This document shows, in pieces, positions 8,830 to 17,803 of a stretch of DNA of 50,126 nucleotides. The position numbers and the translations under genes are program-made. The notes beneath the pieces are model-generated. The model searched no databases and was not told where the DNA came from. It worked only from the letters and a program-made list of their open reading frames with translations. Origin of the DNA: Erwinia sp. HDF1-3R (lineage in GTDB: Bacteria; Pseudomonadota; Gammaproteobacteria; Enterobacterales; Enterobacteriaceae). The stretch lies in NCBI RefSeq assembly GCF_039621855.1, contig NZ_CP155072.1:1-50126 (forward strand), written 5' to 3'. Numbering within the stretch: the stretch's first letter is position 1; the number at the start of each line of letters is the position of its first letter.

Positions 8830-10445
8830 GGCTGACTGCTGAACAACAGGATGCTGTGGACTTTACGGAAAACCTCGTCATCACAGCCTGCCCGGGAAGT
8901 GGTAAAACAACAATTCTTACCCATAAAATTTCCCAAGTGCTGACAGGTTGTAGGTCGCATCAGGGCGTGGTGTCTTTGTCTTACACGAATAAATCCAGCG
9001 ATGAACTCAAGGCGCGGTGTATGACTTTAAGCAAAGACATAAAGGCTAGCTTTTTCGGGACAACAGATAAGTTTTTACTGAGCGAAATAGTGATGCCTTT
9101 CATAAAACATATATGGCGCTGTTCGTCAACGGGGCTGGAAGTAATTAAAGCCAGCAACTTGGATGCGCAGAACATGGAAACGCTTACCCCGTATTTCATT
9201 CCAGACAATTTATCAGAAAACACCACAAAGCATGGCATGTCTGCTCTGGAAAGGCTGTATGAACGGGGGGTTATAATACTCGAAATGGTTCCTCTCATAG
9301 CTTTATATGTCATGAGTGAATCTATCGCGTGTCAGCGGTATTTAAAAGTCAGATATAAAGAGATATTCGTTGATGAATATCAGGACACCGGCTTCTTTGC
9401 TCACCAGATATTCAGGCTGCTCGTTGGATTGAAAATTAAACTTACTGTAGTCGGGGATGTTGACCAGTCCATTTATCTCTATGCGCATCGCAGCGCAGAC
9501 TCTCTTAAAGATTTTATCCGCCACCCTGATTTCACTCATAAACAGATCACATTAAATCATCGATGCCATCCTTCAATTATTAATTATGCAAACCGATTGA
9601 AAGATCCGGACTGCATGCTACTTGATTGCGACAGTCTTGTGGTTTATCACAAAAGTGTGACAGGAGATCAGACCAATATCGCTGCCTGGATTGACGCCCA
9701 ACTTGCCGGATTAAAAAAACATTTTTCCATTGAAAATAATAAAGATATTGCCATACTGGTCCGGAGCAACCTGTGTGCTGAGTTGATCGCCGAAAATCTG
9801 AGAACAGCTTCTAGAACGTACCTGGACGATAACTTAAGTAAGGCCGGAGATAAGGTATCAGGACTGGTTAAAGCATTGCTGCATTACAGATACAATAAAA
9901 AAACAACGGCTCAGCTTGTCCTTGATGATTACCTCAGCACTGTTGCCAAACGGAGCGAGGTAGTTCTGGCCCGCAAATTCATCCGGCAGGTACGTACCAC
10001 CTCTGATGCCAACCTGTCAGAAGCTATCAGACTGGCTGTTTTTTCATGTACCGGCTGTGAACTCAATGAGACTCACATTACCGGAATAAACGATGTGCTT
10101 ATGGTACCCCGTATTAAAAACAACTATTTGCATGTCCGGGACGATGAGGTCCAAATCATGACGTTGCACAAATCAAAGGGGCTGGAATTTGACGTCGTAA
10201 TACATCTGGATTTGTATGACTGGGTGTTACCTGCAAGGGAGTATGTCAAAGGCAGCTACGATGTAATTTTTCAGAATGAACAGCAGTGTCTTAACCTTCA
10301 CTATGTGGGTGTTACTCGCGCCAGAAAGGGAGTAATCCTGATGCATTCGACAAAACGATATAATGCTAAGCGAGAGCTAAAAATGGGGAATCCCTCTCAG
10401 TTCCTTATAAGGCCGGGACTGAAAGGTTTGTTTAAAGAGCTATAG
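8826..10445 (+). CDS. gajB: Gabija defence protein GajB (UvrD/Rep-like helicase)
   Basis: A 539-residue superfamily 1A helicase starting MRLTAEQQDAVDF, with the Q-motif-like LTAEQQDAV at the start and Walker A ACPGSGKTT at ~21-29. Other motifs are DEYQDT (motif II) near 182, GDVDQSIY (motif III) near 210, HKSKGLEFD (motif V) near 449 and VGVTRARKG (motif VI) near 494. GajB senses DNA ends and cooperates with the GajA nuclease complex. It overlaps gajA by 4 bp (ATGA), showing translational coupling. Spacing between the motifs is short compared with full UvrD, as expected for GajB. Confidence 0.85.
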   Translation: MRLTAEQQDAVDFTENLVITACPGSGKTTILTHKISQVLTGCRSHQGVVSLSYTNKSSDELKARCMTLSKDIKASFFGTTDKFLLSEIVMPFIKHIWRCSSTGLEVIKASNLDAQNMETLTPYFIPDNLSENTTKHGMSALERLYERGVIILEMVPLIALYVMSESIACQRYLKVRYKEIFVDEYQDTGFFAHQIFRLLVGLKIKLTVVGDVDQSIYLYAHRSADSLKDFIRHPDFTHKQITLNHRCHPSIINYANRLKDPDCMLLDCDSLVVYHKSVTGDQTNIAAWIDAQLAGLKKHFSIENNKDIAILVRSNLCAELIAENLRTASRTYLDDNLSKAGDKVSGLVKALLHYRYNKKTTAQLVLDDYLSTVAKRSEVVLARKFIRQVRTTSDANLSEAIRLAVFSCTGCELNETHITGINDVLMVPRIKNNYLHVRDDEVQIMTLHKSKGLEFDVVIHLDLYDWVLPAREYVKGSYDVIFQNEQQCLNLHYVGVTRARKGVILMHSTKRYNAKRELKMGNPSQFLIRPGLKGLFKEL

Positions 10446-10539
10446 CAATGCTACTCCAATATTACTGAATATCCCCAGATATCAGAAAGATATTGAGCGT
10501 ATTTCTGCTTTATAAATACGGGCATATGCTATAAATTAA

Positions 10540-10749
10540 ATGAGCATTCAATTCCTAAATTACATGGTAAAAATTGTTTTGATAGATCTTACGAACACTA
10601 TTAAAAGCCTTAGTAAGCAATGGCTTTTATTATTTGTGATAGATGAGATCCTTAGTTATCTCATACTAGTTGGTTTAAATATCACTGTAACTTTAATTAA
10701 GACTCGCATTTCGTCTAAAAAAATTCAATCAAGGAGTTGCTATGAATAA
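10540..10749 (+). CDS. Small AT-rich membrane protein (69 aa)
   Basis: The frame MSIQFLNYMVKIVLIDLTNTIKSL... contains one strong hydrophobic segment (QWLLLFVIDEILSYLILVGLNITVTLI). It overlaps the start of the next gene by 8 bp. The DNA is distinctly AT-rich compared with gajAB, suggesting separate acquisition. No family is recognised. It may form a unit with the 211-residue membrane protein, but no clear ribosome-binding site precedes it. Confidence 0.45.
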   Translation: MSIQFLNYMVKIVLIDLTNTIKSLSKQWLLLFVIDEILSYLILVGLNITVTLIKTRISSKKIQSRSCYE

Positions 10750-11377
10750 TCAAGAAAATTTGAATGGTAAGGGATTGCATACGGAAGAACTGCCTTCGAG
10801 TACTGAAAATTCAAAAATAAATGACTTAACTGAAAATGATGGTTGTTCAAATGTTAAAGATGGTAATGGTTCAGTAATGGCGGAAGTGAAAACCGTTAAG
10901 GAGAACGGGAACATTGATAACGATGTTAAATCAAACTTTGATGATAGTCATTCTATTAATAAAGGTTGCAATCAGGATTGCAATTGTTGTAAAAAAAATG
11001 ACAAGACAGAGAAAAAAGACCCGTTAAATGGATGGTGGGTTATTTTAATGATCTTTGCTTCTTTATGCTATTGCTCTTTTGCCATTCCTATATGGAATGG
11101 TGCAGAAGAAGCAACTTGGTGGTTGACATTTGTTGGTTTAGGTACATTATTTATATCCCTCTGCGCCTATTGCTACGACGAATTTTTTAACACTAAAAAG
11201 GCTAATTCCCTTTTGAGATCGCTAAAAGTTTTAGGAGATGTTGGTGCAGCAATTATTGTTTTTGGCACCTTCAGACAACTGGCAGTCGATTGGGGTGATT
11301 TTGGGAAATATTTTGCTAGCGCATTGACTGTAATAATATTGTTTCTTACCGCGTGCAAAACAAAGAACGATATTTAG
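10742..11377 (+). CDS. Hypothetical membrane protein with long polar N-terminus
   Basis: A 211-residue protein. Residues 1-90 are polar, Asn/Glu/Lys-rich and probably disordered, ending in a Cys cluster (CNQDCNCCKKNDK). After that come three to four hydrophobic segments (WWVILMIFASLCYCSFAIPIW, WWLTFVGLGTLFISLCAY, VGAAIIVFGTF and ALTVIILFLTAC). A strong ribosome-binding site (AAGGAGTTGCT) precedes ATG 10742. It is AT-rich and followed by a clear hairpin terminator at 11390. It lies directly downstream of gajAB, so it may be a defence-associated accessory protein, but no family is recognised. Confidence 0.65.
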   Translation: MNNQENLNGKGLHTEELPSSTENSKINDLTENDGCSNVKDGNGSVMAEVKTVKENGNIDNDVKSNFDDSHSINKGCNQDCNCCKKNDKTEKKDPLNGWWVILMIFASLCYCSFAIPIWNGAEEATWWLTFVGLGTLFISLCAYCYDEFFNTKKANSLLRSLKVLGDVGAAIIVFGTFRQLAVDWGDFGKYFASALTVIILFLTACKTKNDI

Positions 11378-11389
11378 AAGAAAAACGAA

Positions 11390-11417
11390 AAAGGCAGAGG
11401 TAGTTAACCTCGGCCTT
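11390..11417 (+). terminator. Hairpin terminator after the 211-aa membrane protein gene
   Basis: AAAGGC-a-GAGGT, a 5-nt loop, then ACCTC-g-GCCTTT followed by GTTC. The stem is about 11 bp with one mismatch. It closes the plus-strand unit that began at gajA or at 10540. Confidence 0.65.
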
Positions 11418-11859
11418 TGTTCAAGTTCCTTCAGCCGTTATGGGCATCTGGTCAGTTGCTGGATGGCAACGATAATTTGCGCTCCGGTTAGCAGAATCTG
11501 CATACACCAGGTGTATAGTTGCTCAAGTTATTACTTCGGCATCTTCTTCTCCGGAGAGCGCCACATACCGGGGGTGCTTTTAGATTATCCCCTCACAATG
11601 CGTACCAGAGTTAGCATGTACAAGCAGCCCCGCAGCCCAATTGTTACCAGCTTTTGAGTGCAGAAAATTAACTCGGTTTACCAGACCATTTTTTTTCACC
11701 TAGTGTCATTCTGAAGAAAAAAAGTTCTATCCAATGTGTGTGAATTAATATTGGCACGAAATAATAATTTTAAAGCTAAAATTGTGAAACTGAGTGATTC
11801 CATCACGCAGTTTTGAATCATTCATTACCACTAACCAAGTGTCCAGGTCATTCAGCGCC
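11418..11859. other. 440-bp intergenic region, nothing recognised
   Basis: I see no supported gene. The left half has mixed composition and the right half (11700-11860) is AT-rich, lying between two convergently oriented units. Confidence 0.4.
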
Positions 11860-13023
11860 TCAAGTATCATTTTTCATGAAGTCAAATGGAGGAGTATCGT
11901 TATGTACTCGCTCTGGAAGTTCTGGCAGCGACGAACGATTTGAAAGCCTGTAATTCTCGTATTCATTACGCATTCGCGTTTCAATTGAGTAAAAATCTTC
12001 CTCATTAAATGAGTATGGCCTTTCCTGAATTTTTGCAAGAGCATCTGACAATGCGAAATCGGTAAAAGGGTTTAGACCAATAAAATTTCCTGCCAGCATG
12101 TCATCGACACTTTTGACATTGATGATTGCCGAAAATTTTTCAATAGCAAGACTAGTATCCCAGTTAGATACAAAGAGGAGCAGTGCTGAAAAGGCACGGA
12201 ATGTAGCTTCTTCGCCACTGATACGCCGTCCAGCTAAAAGTTTTTTCAATGGGTTATAACTGTACAAAATCAACTGGCACAGCTGATTTGTCATGCGGTA
12301 TTCATCACGAAGTACTGAAGGATCAAGCAATACCTTACGTGGTCTTTCAGGATCCACGTAATCTTGTAAGGTATCCAAGACCTGTGGATAGATGCCTTCC
12401 TCAAATAAGCGCCAATCGACAGCCTGATGGATTCTATAGAATTCTGATTCAATGGCATGGCGCCAGTTAAATCCTGGAATAAGCGTGTGGGAAGGGTGGA
12501 ATGGCAGGATATGCTCACGGAATGAGCGTGGGATGCGCCTACAATGAGTACTGATATAGCATAGCCAGTTTACGTAATCCCAACTTACAGTTACCTTCAA
12601 TTCAGACTGTTTTCTCTTTTCAAAAAACCATTCCCGCATGCTCCACATCTCGCTTTGCGAAAAGATACCAATTTGAATACCTGCACAGACCCATTCTCGC
12701 AGAATTGCGGAAATTCGGGTTCTGTCTCGCGTAAAGCGAACAAGTGAACGGCTTACTTCTGCAGAGATTTTGTCTTTATAAAAATCACATAGCGGATCGT
12801 GTGCGCTATTGCCCTCTGGAGTGGTGAACCTAAAATGTGCCCTCCTCTGATAACTGCCTAGTGTAGCGCTCACAAAAGAAGCCCCGCCTGCTTTGCAGAC
12901 CGGGCATATCGCATCATGACGAGCCAGTTCGTGTACATTACTTACATCACTACCTGACAATTGAAAATATTGCTCTGCATCCAATTCTCTATTATATTTT
13001 TTTGAAAAGGCCGTTTCTGTCAT
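11860..13023 (-). CDS. Hypothetical protein with CoiA-like N-terminal zinc ribbon
   Basis: A 387-residue soluble protein. Near residues 40-80 it has CPVCKAGGASF, then RRAHFRF and SAHDPLCDFYKD. This C-x2-C ... H ... H-x3-C arrangement resembles the zinc-ribbon start of CoiA-like and some putative nuclease proteins. The rest is helical and unrecognised, and I see no PD-(D/E)xK motif with certainty. I start it at ATG 13023 (GAGGTG ribosome-binding site) rather than GTG 13032. The next gene upstream is also on the minus strand, about 100 bp away, so they may form a unit. Function unknown; the proximity to Gabija invites a defence hypothesis. Confidence 0.65.
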   Translation of the reverse strand: MTETAFSKKYNRELDAEQYFQLSGSDVSNVHELARHDAICPVCKAGGASFVSATLGSYQRRAHFRFTTPEGNSAHDPLCDFYKDKISAEVSRSLVRFTRDRTRISAILREWVCAGIQIGIFSQSEMWSMREWFFEKRKQSELKVTVSWDYVNWLCYISTHCRRIPRSFREHILPFHPSHTLIPGFNWRHAIESEFYRIHQAVDWRLFEEGIYPQVLDTLQDYVDPERPRKVLLDPSVLRDEYRMTNQLCQLILYSYNPLKKLLAGRRISGEEATFRAFSALLLFVSNWDTSLAIEKFSAIINVKSVDDMLAGNFIGLNPFTDFALSDALAKIQERPYSFNEEDFYSIETRMRNEYENYRLSNRSSLPELPERVHNDTPPFDFMKNDT

Positions 13024-13129
13024 GCTATTCACCTCATCGTTAGTTATTTAATGTTGAGTCGCGGAACAATAGCCAAAAAAATTGAGTTATATTCCAGTAG
13101 CCCAGAAATATTCAATATAACTATTGAAA

Positions 13130-14269
13130 TTAATTTTCGTATGCATCTCTGTTCTCTACGTAATACGCTCTACCTTCTTTCATTACTGTATATTTTTGAC
13201 AGGGCTGGCCCTTATATAAATGTTTGGCAAAATTTAAATTTATCATTCTATCCAGAGCTACCTGAACATCAACTTTTTGAGTTGAGAGTTCGCTAGCTAG
13301 GCGGTTTAATGTTGGGGTTTCTCTCCATTCCTCAAGCTGAATGATTTTGGATAAAACAGAAAAATCAAAATCACTGATTTTTTTCTCCGGCACTGAGTTA
13401 TGGTACTTATAATCATCAAAAGCATTTTTATCCGTTATTGAAAAATCAAAGTCAGGGAAGGTGCTCTTAGTGTAATAGCATAATTTTTTTAGGTTTTTTT
13501 CTGCCGCGCATACTGATTCGATGAAGTCATCATGTGCCTTCCTTGCTTCAGCATCCGAGTGAATTCGAAATTTTGAGTCAAACTTAAAAAGATTTTTATT
13601 TGCAGTTTCTGTGAAGTATCCATATAAGCTGAAAGACTTTTTCAAGCTTTCATCCAAGGCGTTTACTGATAGCAGTATTTCTTTATCATATAAGTGAAAA
13701 TTAGAAGAGTTTATTAAGGCCGACAGCCCGTCGGCATAATGTGTTGCAGGGATATAAACCATAGACATCTTGCCATGATGGAAGAACTCATCCATAGATG
13801 GAATGTGAAGCTGGCTAAATAACTTGTAAAGACTTTTTTTGTCTGCTTTTTTTTCTTCTGAATCCTCTTTTGTCATCCCGGGTTTTGAGTCTATTTTATA
13901 GTTTGCGTATAAGATGAGTAAGCCCACAATGAATAAGATCCATCCTATATAGGTTGGAGCCGGAATGATTGATAGATCATACTTCTTTTTTAAATACGCG
14001 TCTAAATAGGGCCCCCATGCAGGCGTGCTTAATAGAGTTACACCTGATGTTATTACAAAACGGACAGCCCATTTCCTTGGCTCCGGACGGAATAATTTAT
14101 AAATGCGTTCAAAGGCATCAGTAACGGCATCAATATCAATTTTCAATGATGAATTCCCTATAGTTTTATCAACAAATTTATTTAGTCGTACAAATAAACT
14201 AGGTTGCGGAATGGTTTTACATCTTGCTGCTCTGCAGCAATAGAGCATTTTTTTGACTTTTTGAGCCAC
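13130..14269 (-). CDS. Hypothetical membrane protein with C-terminal winged-helix-like domain
   Basis: A 379-residue protein with two hydrophobic segments (about 68-90 and 104-124, the latter WILFIVGLLILYANYK), a charged linker and a cytoplasmic domain. The last ~75 residues (SKIIQLEEWRETPTLNRLASELSTQKVDVQVALDRM...) look like a winged helix-turn-helix. GTG 14269 is used because GGGAG lies 8 bp upstream. The DNA is AT-rich and unlike the GC-rich island genes. No family is recognised. A membrane-anchored sensor or regulator architecture would fit, but that is inference. Confidence 0.65.
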   Translation of the reverse strand: MAQKVKKMLYCCRAARCKTIPQPSLFVRLNKFVDKTIGNSSLKIDIDAVTDAFERIYKLFRPEPRKWAVRFVITSGVTLLSTPAWGPYLDAYLKKKYDLSIIPAPTYIGWILFIVGLLILYANYKIDSKPGMTKEDSEEKKADKKSLYKLFSQLHIPSMDEFFHHGKMSMVYIPATHYADGLSALINSSNFHLYDKEILLSVNALDESLKKSFSLYGYFTETANKNLFKFDSKFRIHSDAEARKAHDDFIESVCAAEKNLKKLCYYTKSTFPDFDFSITDKNAFDDYKYHNSVPEKKISDFDFSVLSKIIQLEEWRETPTLNRLASELSTQKVDVQVALDRMINLNFAKHLYKGQPCQKYTVMKEGRAYYVENRDAYEN

Positions 14270-14337
14270 TGCTCTCCCATATTATATGGTGAAATGACGT
14301 AAGTTAACCATTACTTATCTAAACGAGGATCGTCTCG

Positions 14338-14622
14338 ATGTCACATAGGATGAATATTAAGGCTGTTTATGTTGAGTTGAGCAAAAAAGGGCACCTGACA
14401 CTCTGGTTTAAAGTTGAGCATGAGCCCGGAGTTCGCGTGTATCTGTCTATCTCCAGTGCAGACGAGCGTGAGCTTGCATGGTGGGATTATGACTCAAGTA
14501 GTTGGTTCCTGAATAAAGCTGCTGAGCATCTCTGCTGCAAGTCTACTGAACTCAAAGAAGGAGTGGGTGATGAGTTGGACGACGTTGCTTGCGATTTATA
14601 TCAGGCGCTTTATCACTGCTAA
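14338..14622 (+). CDS. Hypothetical protein (94 aa)
   Basis: MSHRMNIKAVYVELSKKGHLTLWFKVEHEPGVRVYLSISS... is a compact acidic protein with predicted beta-rich start and helical end. ATG 14338 follows GAGGATCG. It is divergent from the membrane protein at 14269 and upstream of the resolvase region. I do not recognise the family. Confidence 0.55.
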   Translation: MSHRMNIKAVYVELSKKGHLTLWFKVEHEPGVRVYLSISSADERELAWWDYDSSSWFLNKAAEHLCCKSTELKEGVGDELDDVACDLYQALYHC

Positions 14623-14714
14623 TTCTTTAGTTTTACTTGGGAGGTCATCATCAGATGCCTGAGGATGTTAAAGCCTTATGAACGATATGGTATATAAAAA
14701 GATCATGAAATATA

Positions 14715-14822
14715 TGACATTTGAGTATACCCAAATGTCACCCTCTAAAATCATGCGTTTTTACCTTTAAGTCATGATATAAAAGTCATGCTATCCTTAG
14801 TCATAACCTAAAAGTCATTTAT
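14715..14822. other. res-like recombination site upstream of the resolvase
   Basis: A 26-bp perfect dyad at 14715-14740 (TGACATTTG, 8-bp centre with a TA, CAAATGTCA) looks like a crossover subsite I. Farther toward the gene, AGTCAT/ATGAC half-sites recur (about 14750-14785 and 14797-14822), as subsites II and III would. This is the usual location for the target of a serine resolvase. Confidence 0.6.
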
Positions 14823-14831
14823 GGGTAAAAA

Positions 14832-15500
14832 ATGTACATTTTTGCTTATCTGCGTGCTTCCACGCGAGAGCAGGACGCTGAGCGTGCCAAAAATCGTCTT
14901 CAGCAGTTTGTTGCCGAACGTGGACACCGGATTGCCAGCTGGTACGTTGAGAATGTATCTGGCGCGTCACTAAGGCGACCTGAACTGATGCGACTACTTG
15001 AGAACGCGGCTCCGGGTGATGCGATACTGATTGAACAGGTTGATCGTTTATCTCGCCTTGATGATGATGGCTGGAAAACACTTAAAGAGCTTATAAGCAG
15101 CAAAAGCCTGTCAATTATCAGCCTGGACCTGCCTACAAGTTATGTCGCGCTCGAGAACCATCGTGGAGATGAATTCACCTCCGCCATGCTGCGCGCTATA
15201 AATGCCATGATGCTGGATATGCTTGCGGCCATTGCGCGCAAAGACTATCAGGACAGGCGTCGCCGGCAGAGCGAAGGGATAGTTAAGGCAGTGGAGAACG
15301 GAAAATTTAAAGGCCGTCAGCCGAATCTGCAGATGCATCAGAATGTCATTAAGCTGCGTCTGCAAAACGGGATGAGTATCAGGGAGACAGCTTCGATATG
15401 CGGCATCTCAGAGCGTCAGGTGATTCGGATTACGCAACGCCATCTCATTCACAGTGATCCGGAAGGACAGGAGGGGGAGGGTGAACAAAACAGCATTTAA
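14832..15500 (+). CDS. Serine resolvase (plasmid multimer resolution)
   Basis: A 222-residue small serine recombinase. The N-terminal catalytic domain starts MYIFAYLRASTREQDAERAK with the nucleophilic serine at ~10, and IEQVDRLSRL is the conserved arginine motif near 71. The C-terminal helix-turn-helix (GMSIRETASICGISERQVIRITQRH) is in the last 50 residues. Resolvases convert plasmid dimers to monomers at res. The dyad at 14715 immediately upstream is the probable target. The absence of a Tn3-type transposase nearby argues for a plasmid stability role rather than a transposon remnant. Confidence 0.9.
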   Translation: MYIFAYLRASTREQDAERAKNRLQQFVAERGHRIASWYVENVSGASLRRPELMRLLENAAPGDAILIEQVDRLSRLDDDGWKTLKELISSKSLSIISLDLPTSYVALENHRGDEFTSAMLRAINAMMLDMLAAIARKDYQDRRRRQSEGIVKAVENGKFKGRQPNLQMHQNVIKLRLQNGMSIRETASICGISERQVIRITQRHLIHSDPEGQEGEGEQNSI

Positions 15501-15879
15501 AAGAGGAGCTAAGGCGGCTGCATTCTATAAGATAGTTTCCAGAACGGCCAAAACTCTTAATTCAGCTTCAGTAAGTTGGACTGTGCGGCACGGCATGCCT
15601 TCTTTTATAGGACGCCTGCCTGTACCTCTTATCGGAATCATATTAGCCACATTAGTACTTATGAGCGGGCTGGTTTTAGGCACTATCGTGCTTTTGAGCT
15701 GCGTTTTTATTTACATGTTAAGTAACATCATCATTGCAAGCTCTGAAGATTCTGATACTTCTGAGCCTTTAGCTGGACACCAATATCGTGATGGCAATGA
15801 AGGGTTTGGTATGTACAGTGGTCCTGAAAGCGCAAATGTCACATCGTCACGGCTGGATTTAGATGATGAAGATGACTAA
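15481..15879 (+). CDS. Membrane protein resembling island-type DUF3742 proteins
   Basis: A 132-residue protein from GTG 15481 (behind GGAGGGGGAGG, overlapping the resolvase end), MNKTAFKRGAKAAAFYKIVSRTAK. It has two adjacent hydrophobic segments (LPVPLIGIILATLVLMSGLVLGTIVLLSCVFIYML) and an acidic tail ending DLDDEDD. The basic N-terminus, a MPSFIGRLP stretch and paired membrane helices recall the DUF3742 protein that lies next to TraG in genomic-island conjugation modules, and here TraG-N is indeed adjacent, though convergent. Similarity is modest. Confidence 0.55.
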   Translation: MNKTAFKRGAKAAAFYKIVSRTAKTLNSASVSWTVRHGMPSFIGRLPVPLIGIILATLVLMSGLVLGTIVLLSCVFIYMLSNIIIASSEDSDTSEPLAGHQYRDGNEGFGMYSGPESANVTSSRLDLDDEDD

Positions 15880-15911
15880 GAGCAGCATCCTTGCCGCTTA
15901 TGAGTAATTTT

Positions 15912-17420
15912 TTAGAGCTTAACTGCTTTTTTTGCTAATTCAGCTGCACTACCTCCTGCTTGCTGTACTTGCGAAGTTCCGTTTCTGAGTGCGCCATCGA
16001 GTGCACCACCCACTCTGATACCTGCCCATGAAAGCGCACCCATCCAGAATGCCGGCAGCACCAGAAACATGGTTGCCATCACGAAGTTCATGATCAGATC
16101 ATCCGAACTATTCTGGAAGCCGGCCATGTTGAAGCTGCTGTGCGTGTCCGAGCTGTAGAGCGCCGTCAGCAGCCAGCTGTCCAGCCAGCGCGCCAGCTCC
16201 CACCAGAACGTCAGGAAGTTCAGGGCGAATACCACAAACGTCAGCGTGATAACCGTCTTAATCTCATATGCTGAGAAGGCCAGAATAAGCGGCAGAACCA
16301 CCACCACGGCCATTAGCAGTACGGCCTGAACCATAGGCAACGCCTGCCGCATGGCGTCAAACGCCGGAAATGCCGCGACGCTTCCCAGTGCGGTTCCGCC
16401 GATCGCCGCGACGCGCGATACAGAGTTATCCAGGGTGAAATCCGCATTGCCGCCGTAGCCGGCATAAACGTGGCCGCCCTGTGAAACCGTCAGGCTTTCC
16501 GGGCTCACCAGGCGGCGTATTACGGCCTCCCGGTAGTCGGGCGCATTGCCGCCGATCATGCTCATGGCCGCCGAGAGGCGGGTCCATAAGCTCGGATCAG
16601 CCTGGTCCACGACGCGGGCCTGAAGGCCGGTTTCGGCCTTGCTCCACCATTCGCTGCAGGTCGGATAGCCGCCCCGGCCGGTGTCCGGCCGTCCGCTGTC
16701 CCGGCTTTCGCTCCACGGAAATGCGGCGCGGGGCGTTTTTGACTGCAGACTGCCGTAATAGCTGCCCAGGAACGTCTTACTGCCAATCCACTCAATGTCG
16801 CGCAGGGTGGATTTATCCTTCGTCTGCCCCTGATCCTCGCGCTTCCACATGTACAGTGCCAGGGAATAGCAGTCGTTGGTGAAATCCTGCAGCTCCTCGG
16901 CGAGCCCCTTGTTATTGATGCGCGTATGCTGCACCTCAAAGCGGATCTGGCGCATGTCAGGACGGCAGGGAATGGTGGCGACGGATGCCTGAGTAATACC
17001 CTTTGCCAGCTTGTGCATCAGATACCACCACACGGGTGCGGCGGCCGTCTGGTCGTTCAGGCTGGAGATCACGGGCGAATAGCCGGTGTCGTCCGGCGCC
17101 TTGGGCGTCCAGGTGCCACACGTCTGCGCGCGGGAGGCATCATATTTGATGGTGCTCATGTCCACGTTCATCAGCGGCATGCAGCAGGCAATTATCACCA
17201 GAAAGGAGGTGTAAATGGCGTGCTCCATCCGGGGAATGGACAGTGCGCCCTTGTTTCCCTCATCTTCACCTTCCTCCCGGACCTTAAGCCAGATGCCGAT
17301 AAGACGAAAGGCCACTGGGGCTGCAAAAAGGCCGGTACTGAGCAGGATATTCCACAGGCCGTTATTAATGACCCAGCCGAGCAGGGTCAGAAAATACTCC
17401 AGGTAACTGTTAGTCAGCAT
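15912..17420 (-). CDS. TraG N-terminal-domain conjugation protein (genomic-island T4SS type)
   Basis: A 502-residue inner-membrane protein with an N-terminal block of hydrophobic segments (WVINNGLWNILLSTGLFAAPVAF, AIYTSFLVIIACCMPLM), a large extracytoplasmic loop rich in Trp/Cys, and a second membrane block (AVLLMAVVVVLPLILAFSAYEIKTVITLTFVVFALNFLTFWWEL). This matches the TraG-N protein of pKLC102/PFGI-1-type integrative elements, involved in mating-pair stabilisation. It looks full length. The DNA is GC-rich, unlike flanking backbone genes. It remains here with two upstream T4SS-associated genes, while the rest of the transfer system is missing. Confidence 0.8.
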   Translation of the reverse strand: MLTNSYLEYFLTLLGWVINNGLWNILLSTGLFAAPVAFRLIGIWLKVREEGEDEGNKGALSIPRMEHAIYTSFLVIIACCMPLMNVDMSTIKYDASRAQTCGTWTPKAPDDTGYSPVISSLNDQTAAAPVWWYLMHKLAKGITQASVATIPCRPDMRQIRFEVQHTRINNKGLAEELQDFTNDCYSLALYMWKREDQGQTKDKSTLRDIEWIGSKTFLGSYYGSLQSKTPRAAFPWSESRDSGRPDTGRGGYPTCSEWWSKAETGLQARVVDQADPSLWTRLSAAMSMIGGNAPDYREAVIRRLVSPESLTVSQGGHVYAGYGGNADFTLDNSVSRVAAIGGTALGSVAAFPAFDAMRQALPMVQAVLLMAVVVVLPLILAFSAYEIKTVITLTFVVFALNFLTFWWELARWLDSWLLTALYSSDTHSSFNMAGFQNSSDDLIMNFVMATMFLVLPAFWMGALSWAGIRVGGALDGALRNGTSQVQQAGGSAAELAKKAVKL

Positions 17421-17803
17421 TATGACGCTCCCGTGCCGCTGAGCAGCACCAGTTCACACACCAGAGCAAAAATAACGCTGACGGCGGCAATCCGCATAAG
17501 CGGCTGCCGGTACTGCGACCTGAAGCCCGGCGCGCGCAGGATTTTCAAAAATCCCCACGTCAGGGCGCCATATATCGTCAGGCGCCACATCATCCAGCCG
17601 TATTTCGCCTGCTCCATCCACTTGCTGAAGGCGGCCGCCTGGTCAGGATTTTTGATCACGCTGTCTGCCATAACCATCGCGCCCAGCATCAGAACCAGCA
17701 GCGTGCCGGCAATAATCAGCGTGCGCTGCAGAACGGGATGACGACGGAAAAACGAGGCGCGGCGCGCCTCCTTTACAGGTTTCATGGTGCGGGCCTCGCT
17801 CAT
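17420..17803 (-). CDS. Genomic-island T4SS-associated membrane protein
   Basis: A 127-residue protein with two or three hydrophobic segments (LQRTLIIAGTLLVLMLGAMVMA near 25-46, IAAVSVIFALVCELVLLSG near the end). It abuts traG-N downstream and overlaps the gene upstream by 4 bp. This order (TIGR03755-like protein, small membrane protein, TraG-N) is that of genomic-island conjugation modules. Its exact role in the transfer apparatus is unknown. Confidence 0.65.
   Translation of the reverse strand: MSEARTMKPVKEARRASFFRRHPVLQRTLIIAGTLLVLMLGAMVMADSVIKNPDQAAAFSKWMEQAKYGWMMWRLTIYGALTWGFLKILRAPGFRSQYRQPLMRIAAVSVIFALVCELVLLSGTGAS

Noticed and set aside
14832..15500. Remnant of a Tn3-family transposon
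   Set aside because: Only a resolvase and res-like site; no transposase fragment or 38-bp terminal inverted repeats were noticed.
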